From Sporichthyaceae bacterium (GTDB lineage Bacteria; Actinomycetota; Actinomycetes; Sporichthyales; Sporichthyaceae): a DNA stretch of 53,258 nt. The stretch spans positions 1 to 53,258 of the forward strand of contig DASXPS010000110.1 of NCBI GenBank assembly GCA_036493475.1, written 5' to 3'. A program made the translations under genes and the position numbers. Below, in pieces: positions 8,936-16,264 of the stretch. The notes beneath the pieces were generated by a model. The model was not told the DNA's origin. It searched no databases and saw only the letters and a list, made by a program, of their open reading frames with translations. The stretch's first letter is position 1, and each line of letters starts with the position of its first letter.

Positions 8936-9784
8936 ATGGACGAGATCCCGCCCGCCGCCGCACCCACCGGCGACCCCGTTCCACTGTCGTGGCCGGTCGC
9001 CGAACCCGGCGCCAAAGGCCTGCGCAAGATCCCGCGCCGCGCGCTCACCATCTCGATCGCCACCACCGCACTGGTGGTGATCGGCGGCGCAGTGGTGGCC
9101 GGTGCGGTGGCCGCGGCCCCCAACGGCAACGGCACGCCGAGCCCGGTGGCACCCGGCCAGTCGGGCCCCGGCCCGATGATGCAGAACGGCAACCGTGCAC
9201 ACATGGCGGGCCCCATGCAGGCGGTGCACGGCGAGTACACCGTGCCCAACGGCAACGGCGGGTACCAGACCGAGGAGATGCAGCGCGGCTCGGTCACCGC
9301 GGTCAACGGCAGCACGTTCACCGTGAAGAGCGAGGACGGCTACACCCACGACTGGGTCACCGACGCCAACACCCGCATGGGCGGGGAGAAGCGGATGCGG
9401 ATGATGCCGAACAACAACAACGGCACCACGCAGGTGCCCGCGCCGACCAACGCCACCAACGCCGGTCTGACGACCGGTCAGAACGTCATGGTGATGGGCA
9501 CCAAGGACGGCGACACCTTCCACGCGGTACAGGTAAGGCCGATGCGGCAGGCCGATCAGAATCAGAACGCGCCCCTCGGAAACCAGGGCCGGCAGAAGAT
9601 GCCCTACCGGGGCGGGGGTGGTGGTCAGTTCGGCCCGCGCGGCGGCATGCAGAACGGCCCGATGCAGTCGGCCCCGATGCCGCAGAACGGCCCGATGCAG
9701 TCGGGCCCGATGCAGTCCGCCCCAGTTCCGGACCAGACGCCGTCCGCTCCGGACTCCTCGCCGACGCCGACGCAGGCAAGCTGA
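8936..9784 (+). CDS. Membrane-anchored protein with DUF5666-like domain and Met/Gln/Pro-rich tail
   Basis: The 282-residue protein has a short cytoplasmic N-terminus, one transmembrane segment (about residues 38-62, ISIATTALVVIGGAVVAG) and an exported body. Residues about 98-205 resemble a DUF5666 beta domain (RGSVTAVNGSTFTVKSEDGY and GQNVMVMGTKDGDTFHAVQV). The tail is low complexity, with repeats of the type QNGPMQSAPM. The ATG is preceded by GAGGA. It is divergent from the two-component operon, so it may be that system's target or share its signal. No catalytic motif is seen and the function is unknown. Confidence 0.7.
   Translation: MDEIPPAAAPTGDPVPLSWPVAEPGAKGLRKIPRRALTISIATTALVVIGGAVVAGAVAAAPNGNGTPSPVAPGQSGPGPMMQNGNRAHMAGPMQAVHGEYTVPNGNGGYQTEEMQRGSVTAVNGSTFTVKSEDGYTHDWVTDANTRMGGEKRMRMMPNNNNGTTQVPAPTNATNAGLTTGQNVMVMGTKDGDTFHAVQVRPMRQADQNQNAPLGNQGRQKMPYRGGGGGQFGPRGGMQNGPMQSAPMPQNGPMQSGPMQSAPVPDQTPSAPDSSPTPTQAS
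9640..9740 (+). repeat. Short in-gene repeats coding (Q)NGPMQS(A/G)PM
   Basis: Near-identical units coding NGPMQSAPM, NGPMQSGPM and QSAPV follow each other in the 3' part of the DUF5666-like gene. The nucleotide units are also alike (cggcccgatgcagtcggccc type), so they probably arose by slippage or unequal exchange. They add Met-rich, disordered sequence outside the membrane. Confidence 0.7.
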
Positions 9785-9811
9785 CCCGAGCCCCGTCGCG
9801 GTGGAGCGGGC

Positions 9812-10303
9812 TCACCACGACGGGGTCACCTTCAGCGTCGCCCGATCCTTGGTCACCTTGACGGCCCGCACGCTCATCCCGTCCGGGAACTTCTTCGACG
9901 CGCCCTGACGCAGCACCGCGGAATCCTGGCCCATCGCCACGGTGGCCGCACCCCGGGAGATCTTCACCAGACGCACCTCCATGCCACCGGCCGTCCCCGC
10001 GGTGCCCGGACGCAGCGTCACTGTGCCGGCGCCGGACCCGGTGCCCTCGTTCGGGACGGCAGCCACGGGTGGCATGCCCGGCGAGTTCATGTCCGTGCCC
10101 CCGGAAGCGCCCGACCCCATGGACATTCCCGGCATGGACATCCCGGGCATGGACACCGACAAGCTGGACAGGTCCTCGTCGGTGTCACCCTTGGCGTGTC
10201 CGCCCTGTCCGATCAGCGTGCCGAGCACCAGCACCCCACCAACCACCGCTGCGCACATGGGCAGCGGGTTGAGCCGCCGGCGGCCAGATCCTCGATACAC
10301 CAT
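9812..10303 (-). CDS. Membrane-anchored Met-rich protein of unknown function
   Basis: The 163-residue protein has an N-terminal anchor or uncleaved signal (about residues 14-36), then a Met-rich stretch MPGMSMPGMSMG and a C-terminal beta-like region (MEVRLVKISRGAATVAMGQ). Met-x-x-Met clusters outside the membrane can bind Cu(I) or Ag(I), but nothing else here proves a metal role. The ATG at 10303 follows GAGGG, which overlaps the TGA of the upstream LivM-type permease; only seven bases separate the genes, so they form one operon. Its stop faces the DUF5666-like gene convergently. No family was recognised. Confidence 0.7.
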   Translation of the reverse strand: MVYRGSGRRRLNPLPMCAAVVGGVLVLGTLIGQGGHAKGDTDEDLSSLSVSMPGMSMPGMSMGSGASGGTDMNSPGMPPVAAVPNEGTGSGAGTVTLRPGTAGTAGGMEVRLVKISRGAATVAMGQDSAVLRQGASKKFPDGMSVRAVKVTKDRATLKVTPSW

Positions 10304-10310
10304 TGGTCCC

Positions 10311-11528
10311 TCAGGAAACGATCGTGCGCAACCGGGAGTTTCCCGGTGCCTCCTGCCACGGCGTGCCCTCGTCGGATCCCCGCAGCTTGGTTAGCTCTCG
10401 GGTGCCGCGCCGGTCCCGGTGGGCCAGCAGGGCACGCGGCACCCGGGGTTGCACCACCAACCCGCGCACGCCCTCGCGAGCCACGGTGGCGCGCCATTTG
10501 CGACCCAGGTCCCCCAGCGAGCCGAAGACACCGCGCGGACCCATCAACACACCCGCGATCAGGCACACACCGCCGAGCAACTCGGGCTGGAAGTGATGCT
10601 GTTCCAACGCCATCGGCAGCGCCATGAAGAACATCCCGGTGAGCACCACCGCGATCACCGACTCGAACCCCGCGAACACCGGGATCGCCAGGTAGAACAG
10701 CGACTGCATCGCGTAGAACTGCTGGACCCCGGGCGGCGCGCCGAGTTGCGGTGCCCACAGCGCACCGCCGATACCCGCGAACAATCCACCCATGGCGAAC
10801 GCCGCGACCTTGTATCGCCAAGGGTTGATGCCCATCGCGGCGGCCGCAGCCTTGTCGTAGCCCACAACGAGCATCGCGCGGCCGAAGCGACAGTGCCGGA
10901 ATCGGTCCACGAGCAGCACACAGCAGACCGTCACGGCCAGCAGGAAGAAGTAGAAGTAACGCTCGTTACGCATGGAGATGCCGAAGAAGTTCGGTCGCGG
11001 CACGATCGGCGCCTGCAGGCCGCCGGTGAGCTTGCCCTGCGTGAACAACGAGTTCTCGAGGGTGAACTGCGCGGCCAGCGTGAGCACCATGATGTAGATC
11101 GGGTTGAGTCGCGCGGAAATCAGGGCGACCACCACCGATAACGCGACCACCGCGGCGATACCCATCAGTGCGGCCACCGGGAACGGCAAGGACAGCCCGT
11201 CGTAGTTGTCCCGGTAGGCCCACCCCGAGATGTAGATGGCCGAGCCGGTCAGGCCCGCCTGCATCAACGTCGTCTCGCGCGCGTAGCCCACCACGATCAT
11301 CGTGCCGAGCGCGACGATGCCCATGAGAAACGACATCTGGATGATGAAGATCCAGTAGGTGCTGCCGATGAACCCGTAGCCGACGGCGCCGACCAACACG
11401 GCCAGGCGCAACCACGGATTGCCCTGCTGGATGCGGGCCTGCGGGAAGGCCCGGTCCGCCATCTCCGGCGTGGCCGGGATTTCCAGCATCGGCGGACCGG
11501 GCCGACCCGCAGTGGTCGGTGCGGCCAT
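10311..11528 (-). CDS. Branched-chain amino acid-type ABC transporter permease (LivM family), orphan
   Basis: The 405-residue inner-membrane protein has the LivM plan: several TM helices, the signature GYARETTLMQAGLTGSAIYISGW near residues 80-105, and the late loop GINPWRYKVAAFAMGGLFAGIGGAL that contacts the ATPase. The ATG at 11528 follows GGAGGTGACGCTC; the frame is open further upstream but that part is antisense to the TetR gene. No LivH, ATPase or binding protein is adjacent, so it must borrow partners, perhaps from the operon at 17151-20874. It is divergent from the TetR gene and shares its operator. The Met-rich gene follows in the same operon. Confidence 0.85.
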   Translation of the reverse strand: MAAPTTAGRPGPPMLEIPATPEMADRAFPQARIQQGNPWLRLAVLVGAVGYGFIGSTYWIFIIQMSFLMGIVALGTMIVVGYARETTLMQAGLTGSAIYISGWAYRDNYDGLSLPFPVAALMGIAAVVALSVVVALISARLNPIYIMVLTLAAQFTLENSLFTQGKLTGGLQAPIVPRPNFFGISMRNERYFYFFLLAVTVCCVLLVDRFRHCRFGRAMLVVGYDKAAAAAMGINPWRYKVAAFAMGGLFAGIGGALWAPQLGAPPGVQQFYAMQSLFYLAIPVFAGFESVIAVVLTGMFFMALPMALEQHHFQPELLGGVCLIAGVLMGPRGVFGSLGDLGRKWRATVAREGVRGLVVQPRVPRALLAHRDRRGTRELTKLRGSDEGTPWQEAPGNSRLRTIVS

Positions 11529-11569
11529 GAGCGTCACCTCCGGGGCGGCGTTCGCCCAAGCCGTAAGAC

Positions 11570-11606
11570 AAACAAACTGACGCGTCGGTTTTTTAGGGAC
11601 GATAGC
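11570..11606. promoter_or_regulatory. TetR-type operator/promoter, copy 1
   Basis: The core at 11574-11591 is AAACTGACGCGTCGGTTT, an 18-bp inverted repeat with one mismatched pair. It lies between the divergent LivM-type permease (start 11528) and TetR gene (start 11643). The 37-bp segment recurs at 14297-14333 with only two differences. It is the probable binding site of the adjacent TetR protein, controlling both directions. Confidence 0.75.
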
Positions 11607-11642
11607 CTCGCTGTGCCCGCCCCGGCAAGGAGGGAAACGCCG

Positions 11643-12248
11643 TTGCCCAAGATCGGCCCGGAACGCCGAGCGGCCAGACGTGAGCAGTTCGTCTCGGCCG
11701 CCCGCGAAGCGGCGGCGCAACGCGGTTACCGCGCGTTGACCGTCGACGATGTGTGCGCCGCTGCCGGGTTGTCCAAGGGCGCCTTCTACGCCTACTTCGC
11801 CGCCAAGCAGGACCTGCTGTCCGCGATGCTGGAAGCGGAGATCGCCGAGGTGGACACGGTGCTCAGCGCGCTCGAGAGGAGCGATACCTCGCAGTTGGAC
11901 CGCGTGCGCAGTTACCTGCAGTCGATGGTGGTGCGCGGCCAGGACCCGGCTGAGGAACAACTGCGCGCCGAGGTGTGGTCGCGGGTGGCCGAGGATCCCC
12001 AGTTGGCCGCACGGTTGGCCGAGGAGGTGCGCTCTCGCCGGGTGCGGTTGGCCGCCTTCGCCGAAGCCGGCGCCCGGGACGGGGAGATGGTGCGGGTTCC
12101 GGCCAATGCGTTCGGCGCGATCCTGGTCGCGCTGGTCGACGGCCTGCTCTTGCACCACTCGGTGGACCCGGCGGGCTTCCGGTGGGAGAACGTACGCAAG
12201 GTCGTCGACATCCTGCTGGACCGACTCAGCCTCGCTCCGGAGTCCTAG
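11643..12248 (+). CDS. TetR/AcrR family transcriptional regulator
   Basis: The 201-residue protein has the N-terminal TetR HTH (ALTVDDVCAAAGLSKGAFYAYFAAKQDLL, residues about 28-56) and a helical ligand domain. A TTG at 11643 is chosen because AAGGAGGG at 11627-11634 is eight bases upstream; a GTG at 11613 in frame has no such site and sits in the promoter region. It is divergent from the LivM-type permease with the palindrome at 11574-11591 between them. A second copy of this palindrome lies upstream of the secreted protein gene at 12245-14212, so it may control three genes. The last four bases overlap that gene convergently. The ligand is unknown. Confidence 0.88.
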   Translation: MPKIGPERRAARREQFVSAAREAAAQRGYRALTVDDVCAAAGLSKGAFYAYFAAKQDLLSAMLEAEIAEVDTVLSALERSDTSQLDRVRSYLQSMVVRGQDPAEEQLRAEVWSRVAEDPQLAARLAEEVRSRRVRLAAFAEAGARDGEMVRVPANAFGAILVALVDGLLLHHSVDPAGFRWENVRKVVDILLDRLSLAPES

Positions 12249-14212
12249 CGGTTGGAGGTAGGTCGGCGACGTCGCCCGAGGACCCTTTGCCCCCGGCCCG
12301 GCGCCGCCGCGGGCGGGGCCATCGGCTGCTCGTGGGGTACCGCTCGCTGGTCGGATGCGGCGGCCACGTCACGGTCGGCAACGACGAACAACGCCTTGTG
12401 CGGCTTTGCGTTGCCGAACGGACCGTGTGGCCAGGACGCCCGGTTGAAGTCCCAGCCCGGCGAGGGGTCGACGAAGTCGTTGAAGTCCTTGTCGACCGAG
12501 AGCGCGCCGGTTTTGCCCACGGTGGCCACCCACAGCTTGTGGTCACTGAAGTAGGCGCTGCCGGCCCGGGAGACGAAGTAGTCCGTCCCCGCCAGCCGAC
12601 CGGGTTGGTCGGTTTCGTGGTACTTGCCGTCCGGGCCCAGTGCGAAGTTGTCCACGGTGCCGAAGTGCGGCCCCAAGCCCGGCTTGGTCGGGTTGAGCGC
12701 GGCAGCACCGGCCAGCGACGGGCAGTCCTTGCTGAGGTGTTTGTCCAGGTCGCACTTCGGATCGGCGCCGGCGTTCACCAGCTTGGCGATGTCTATCACC
12801 ATCATTCCGCCGGGCGTGCCCGGATCATTCGGACCCAGGATGCCCGCATGGCGACCCATCGTCGAGTGATAGAGGAATTTGTCGTTCGGGCTGGTCTGGA
12901 CCCAGCCGCCGTGGGTGCCGGCACCGCGGGTATCCGGCCAACTGGGGTTGTAGCCCTTGATCGCGGTGCCGTCGTCCCACACCTTCCGCCACTGCGGGTG
13001 CGGCACGGTGATGTCCGGGGCGTAGAAGATCTCGCCGCCCTGCATGGTCTGCGCGAACGCGCCCTTGTGACCCGGCTGCTGGGTGACCGTGACCTCCATG
13101 GTCGCGCTGTTCTCGCGGTACAGCGGGGCCTTCGGGTCGCTCGCCGGGTTATCGGGGAGGTAGGTCACATCGGTGACCGTCGGGTGGTTGCGGTCGGAGA
13201 TGTCCCAGGTCCGTACCGTCGGGCGGAACAGCTTCGCCGAGGCCGGGGGAAGGGGACTGAGGATGAGGTTTCTCGGCTCCACGTAATCGCCGGTGACCAT
13301 GCGGTTCAGGTCCGGGCGCGCCTGAATGCCGTGCGGGTTGGCGCAGCTCGGCTTTCCGGTTGGCGGCAGGTTGTCGCACACGCTCGCCTTGTCACCCTGC
13401 GGCGTGGCGGCCGGGCTGATCGAGAGGACCTTGGCGTTCTGGTCGAGGTGCACGACCGAGCCCGGGCTGCCGGCATAACCGTTCCCAGAGCGCACCGAAC
13501 CGTCGGAATAGCGGCACGGGCCGGGCAGCACCGGGCCGCCCATGTAGGTGGCATAGGCGGTGCGGTCGCTGAGGACGTAGTACGCATCCGGCACGGACCC
13601 GCACATCGTGTCGGTGGGCGCGCTCACGCCCCTGAGCGTGAGCATCGGCAGGGCAGACACGTCGATGGCGTAGGTCGTCGAGGTGTACAGGCCACCGACG
13701 AACAAGGTGTCACCCTTGTGCCAGGTGTACTGCGCGTGGTGCAACTCGTTGTACACCAGCGGGCTGAGCGTGACGGTGTTCACCAGACGGCCGTAGGACT
13801 GCGAGCCCTTCGTCGCGTCGATGACCGCAAGGAAGTCCGGCCCCACCAGTGCGTTCCTGGCCTTGTTCGCCGGGTCCTGCACCGAACCGGGCAGCGTCTT
13901 GGCGTCCCGCCCGACGGTGTCGGCGGCGTTCTCGTCGCTGGCCAACACCACCAGATACTCCTTGGGCGTGCCGCCGACATCCTGCTGGGCGTACTTGCGG
14001 ACCAGGTGGTTGGTGACAGCAAAGATCTTGCCGTTGTCCGCCTGAATGCGGTTGGTGGAGACCAGCACGTCCCCGTAAGCGGCGGTGTGCACAAGATGGA
14101 CGTCGGTGTAGGTCGCCGCCGAACTCGGCGCGGCAATTGCGACCAACGAAGCGACCATTGCCGACACGACGCCGAGCACGCCGGCCCGCCTGCGCGCTCG
14201 CCTTCTCAACAT
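12245..14212 (-). CDS. Large secreted protein, propeller-like, possibly SBP56/selenium-binding-protein related
   Basis: The 655-residue protein has an Arg-rich signal peptide (residues 1-33, ending SSAAT). The body holds repeated beta-strand blocks and motifs such as NPHGIQARPDLNRMVTGDY, TVRTWDISDRNHP, GGWVQTSPNDKFLYHST and GGMMVIDIAKL. These resemble the layout of SBP56/methanethiol-oxidase propellers, but I cannot confirm membership by eye. Cysteines occur in pairs, fitting export. The C-terminal 40 residues are basic and Pro-rich. The ATG follows GGGAGGTAACGG. The TetR operator copy at 14301-14318 lies about 90 bases upstream. No catalytic residue can be assigned. Confidence 0.6.
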   Translation of the reverse strand: MLRRRARRRAGVLGVVSAMVASLVAIAAPSSAATYTDVHLVHTAAYGDVLVSTNRIQADNGKIFAVTNHLVRKYAQQDVGGTPKEYLVVLASDENAADTVGRDAKTLPGSVQDPANKARNALVGPDFLAVIDATKGSQSYGRLVNTVTLSPLVYNELHHAQYTWHKGDTLFVGGLYTSTTYAIDVSALPMLTLRGVSAPTDTMCGSVPDAYYVLSDRTAYATYMGGPVLPGPCRYSDGSVRSGNGYAGSPGSVVHLDQNAKVLSISPAATPQGDKASVCDNLPPTGKPSCANPHGIQARPDLNRMVTGDYVEPRNLILSPLPPASAKLFRPTVRTWDISDRNHPTVTDVTYLPDNPASDPKAPLYRENSATMEVTVTQQPGHKGAFAQTMQGGEIFYAPDITVPHPQWRKVWDDGTAIKGYNPSWPDTRGAGTHGGWVQTSPNDKFLYHSTMGRHAGILGPNDPGTPGGMMVIDIAKLVNAGADPKCDLDKHLSKDCPSLAGAAALNPTKPGLGPHFGTVDNFALGPDGKYHETDQPGRLAGTDYFVSRAGSAYFSDHKLWVATVGKTGALSVDKDFNDFVDPSPGWDFNRASWPHGPFGNAKPHKALFVVADRDVAAASDQRAVPHEQPMAPPAAAPGRGQRVLGRRRRPTSNR

Positions 14213-14296
14213 CCGTTACCTCCCGTGCCGCACCTCCGCGAACGTCCGTCTGGGGACGCCGGGCCAGGTCCGCGCGGGATCATCACAACCAAGCCT

Positions 14297-14333
14297 AAAC
14301 AAACTGACGCGTCGGTTTTTTACCGACGATAGC
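14297..14333. promoter_or_regulatory. TetR-type operator/promoter, copy 2
   Basis: This 37-bp segment matches 11570-11606 except for two adjacent bases. The palindrome AAACTGACGCGTCGGTTT is at 14301-14318. It lies about 90 bases upstream of the secreted protein gene (start 14212, minus strand). The match continues loosely into CCCCGGCAAG, which in copy 1 leads into the ribosome binding site of the TetR gene. Confidence 0.72.
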
Positions 14334-14432
14334 TCGGGCTTTGTTCCCCGGCAAGAAGTCGACGACGTGGCCGCGATGCCGGCGGCAGAGATCGCCGAGG
14401 ATGTACGCGTTCGGGCTCGAGCGCGTGCGGTC
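14334..14432 (+). pseudogene. Probable remnant of a duplicated TetR gene
   Basis: Downstream of operator copy 2 and in the same orientation as the intact TetR gene, the plus strand reads RQEVDDVAAMPAAEIAEDVRV. The intact TetR (11643-12248) has KQDLLSAMLEAEIAEVDTV at the end of its HTH. The DNA is also alike (gcgatgc..g and gagatcgccgagg). The start codon region and most of the HTH are missing and the frame runs on into deformylase antisense. I infer a deleted gene copy, but the match is short and could be chance. Confidence 0.4.
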
Positions 14433-14435
14433 GGA

Positions 14436-14975
14436 TCAGCCCAGCCCCGCCTCGGCCAGCACCCGTTTGCGAGCACGGCGACCCAACCGGTCCACATACA
14501 CCGTGCCCGCAAGGTGGTCGTACTCATGTTGCAGGCAGCGGGCCAGCAACCCGGTGCCGACGATCTCAACCGGGGCCCCGGTCAGGTCCACACCGGTCAC
14601 CGTCGCGTCATTCGGGCGGGCCAGCACGCCCTGTGGTCCGGGCACCGACAGACACCCCTCGTTGCCCTCGACCAACTCGCGGGCCTCGGGCAGGTGCAGC
14701 ACCGGGTTGACGACAACCGCCAGCACGGGGCGCTCGTCCTCGTCCGGGCAGTCCACCACGAACACCCGCAGGCCCACACCGATTTGATTGGCCGCCAGGC
14801 CCACCCCGTCCGCGGCGTACATGCTGGCGAACATGTCCGCGACCAACTTGTCCAGGTCCGGGTGATCACTCGGCACCGGGACACACGGCTGGTGCAGCAC
14901 CTGCTCCCCGTACAGCGTGATCGGTCGAGCCTCGCCCCCGGCCGCCAAGCCGCCGCCGTCGCGCTCGTCCGCCAT
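14436..14975 (-). CDS. def: Peptide deformylase
   Basis: The 179-residue enzyme removes the formyl group from N-terminal Met of nascent proteins. All three family motifs are present: GVGLAANQIG, EGCLSVPG with the metal-binding Cys, and QHEYDHL with the two metal-binding His and the catalytic Glu. The ATG at 14975 (MADERDGGG) is chosen for the GGAG a few bases upstream; an in-frame start at 15023 would add residues without homology. It is divergent from the MshC-like gene with about 90 bases between. The EGCLS form is common in actinobacterial deformylases. Confidence 0.95.
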   Translation of the reverse strand: MADERDGGGLAAGGEARPITLYGEQVLHQPCVPVPSDHPDLDKLVADMFASMYAADGVGLAANQIGVGLRVFVVDCPDEDERPVLAVVVNPVLHLPEARELVEGNEGCLSVPGPQGVLARPNDATVTGVDLTGAPVEIVGTGLLARCLQHEYDHLAGTVYVDRLGRRARKRVLAEAGLG

Positions 14976-15067
14976 CCGCACTCCACTCGCCCGTTCACCA
15001 ACCGGCGCGATCGTAGCGAGCATGGTCCCCGCCCGGCCCGGTGCCGGCGCAGGCGCAATCGCGAGGC

Positions 15068-16264
15068 ATGATGGCGGCCATGGGCGGGCTTTCGAACCTG
15101 GGCTCCGGCGTGGTCGGCATGTCCGGTCGGCTGGGCGCCACGCCGTCGCTGGGTACCCGCCAACTGCGGCTGGGCGCGGTGCGACTCCCGCTGCTCTCCC
15201 CCGGCCGCATCTACACCTGCGGCATCACCCCGTATGACGTGACCCACCTGGGTCACGCGGCCACCTTCGTGTGGTCCGACGTGTGCGCCACCGCGATGCG
15301 GTTGACCGGGGTGGATGTCGTCACCTGCCGCAACGTGACCGATGTGGACGACGTGCTGACCAGCGCGGCCGCCGCGCGGGGACGGCACTACGACGAGTTC
15401 GCGCTGTCCCAGGAGTTCCTGTTCGAGCAGGACATGAATGCACTGCAGGTGCGTCGCCCGGACCACGAACCGCGGGCCCGCCACCACGTGTCTCACGTGG
15501 TCGCGTTGGCATCCGCACTGCTGGCGTACAAGAAGGCCTACGTGCGCGACGGCTACGTGTTCTTCCGTGGCTCGGCGGTGCCCGACGAGTTCGGCATCGA
15601 CCGGGCCGAGGCACTGCGGCTGTCCCGCGAGTTCGGGGACAATCCCGATGACCCCCGGCGCGACGATCCGTTCGATGTCGAGGTGTGGCGTCCCTCCGAC
15701 GAGACACAACCGGCCTGGCCCAGCCCGTGGGGTTGGGGTCGACCCGGTTGGCACGCGGAGTGTGCCGCGATGGCGCATGCGCACCTCGGCGCCGGCTTCG
15801 ATGTCCTGGCCGGCGGTGCGGACCTGGTGTTTCCGCACCACGCGTACCAGATCGCGCTGGGCGAGGCCGCGTCCCGAATCACCCACCTCGCGCGCGGCCG
15901 ACTGGCGGTCGGCCAGGTCGGCATCAACGGCGCCAAGATGGCCAAGTCCACCGGCAACCTGGTGTTGGTTTCTGAGCTGCTGCAGAAGCACCGCCCGGCG
16001 GCGATCCGACTGCTGGTGCTGGACCGCCGCTGGGCCGACCCGTGGGAGTACCGGCCCGAATTGTTGATCGACGCCGAGGACCGACTGGAGCGGCTCTACT
16101 CCGCCGCGGGTCGATCGGGTGACCACAGCACGGCGCCCGAGGCCGTGGTGGACGCCTTGTTGGCCGACCTGGACGTACCGACCGCGTTGAATGTGGCCGA
16201 GGAGGCGGGCGGCGACGCGGCCCGAGGTGTGTTGCGCACGCTGCGGTTGGACCCCGTCATTTGA
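15068..16264 (+). CDS. MshC-family cysteine ligase (CysS-like, no anticodon domain)
   Basis: The protein of about 398 residues is a class I cysteinyl-tRNA-synthetase-type catalytic domain without an anticodon-binding domain, as in MshC, which joins Cys to GlcN-Ins in mycothiol synthesis. The HIGH motif is THLGHA; zinc ligands are seen as YTCGITPYD, GWHAEC and PHHAY. The KMSKS loop is KMAKSTGN, with Ala for the first Ser. The WPSPWGWGRPGWH block matches MshC closely. It may be MshC itself or a paralogue. Several ATGs lie close together (15068, 15071, 15080, 15119), so the start is uncertain. It overlaps the convergent regulator by eight bases. Confidence 0.72.
   Translation: MMAAMGGLSNLGSGVVGMSGRLGATPSLGTRQLRLGAVRLPLLSPGRIYTCGITPYDVTHLGHAATFVWSDVCATAMRLTGVDVVTCRNVTDVDDVLTSAAAARGRHYDEFALSQEFLFEQDMNALQVRRPDHEPRARHHVSHVVALASALLAYKKAYVRDGYVFFRGSAVPDEFGIDRAEALRLSREFGDNPDDPRRDDPFDVEVWRPSDETQPAWPSPWGWGRPGWHAECAAMAHAHLGAGFDVLAGGADLVFPHHAYQIALGEAASRITHLARGRLAVGQVGINGAKMAKSTGNLVLVSELLQKHRPAAIRLLVLDRRWADPWEYRPELLIDAEDRLERLYSAAGRSGDHSTAPEAVVDALLADLDVPTALNVAEEAGGDAARGVLRTLRLDPVI

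Noticed and set aside
8398-9861. Open frame of 487 codons on the plus strand
   Set aside because: It is antisense to the response regulator and a shifted frame of the DUF5666-like gene, with arginine-rich composition.
11975-14332. Open frame of 785 codons on the plus strand
   Set aside because: It is the antisense of the secreted protein gene, whose signal peptide, ribosome site and ordered sequence show the minus strand is coding.
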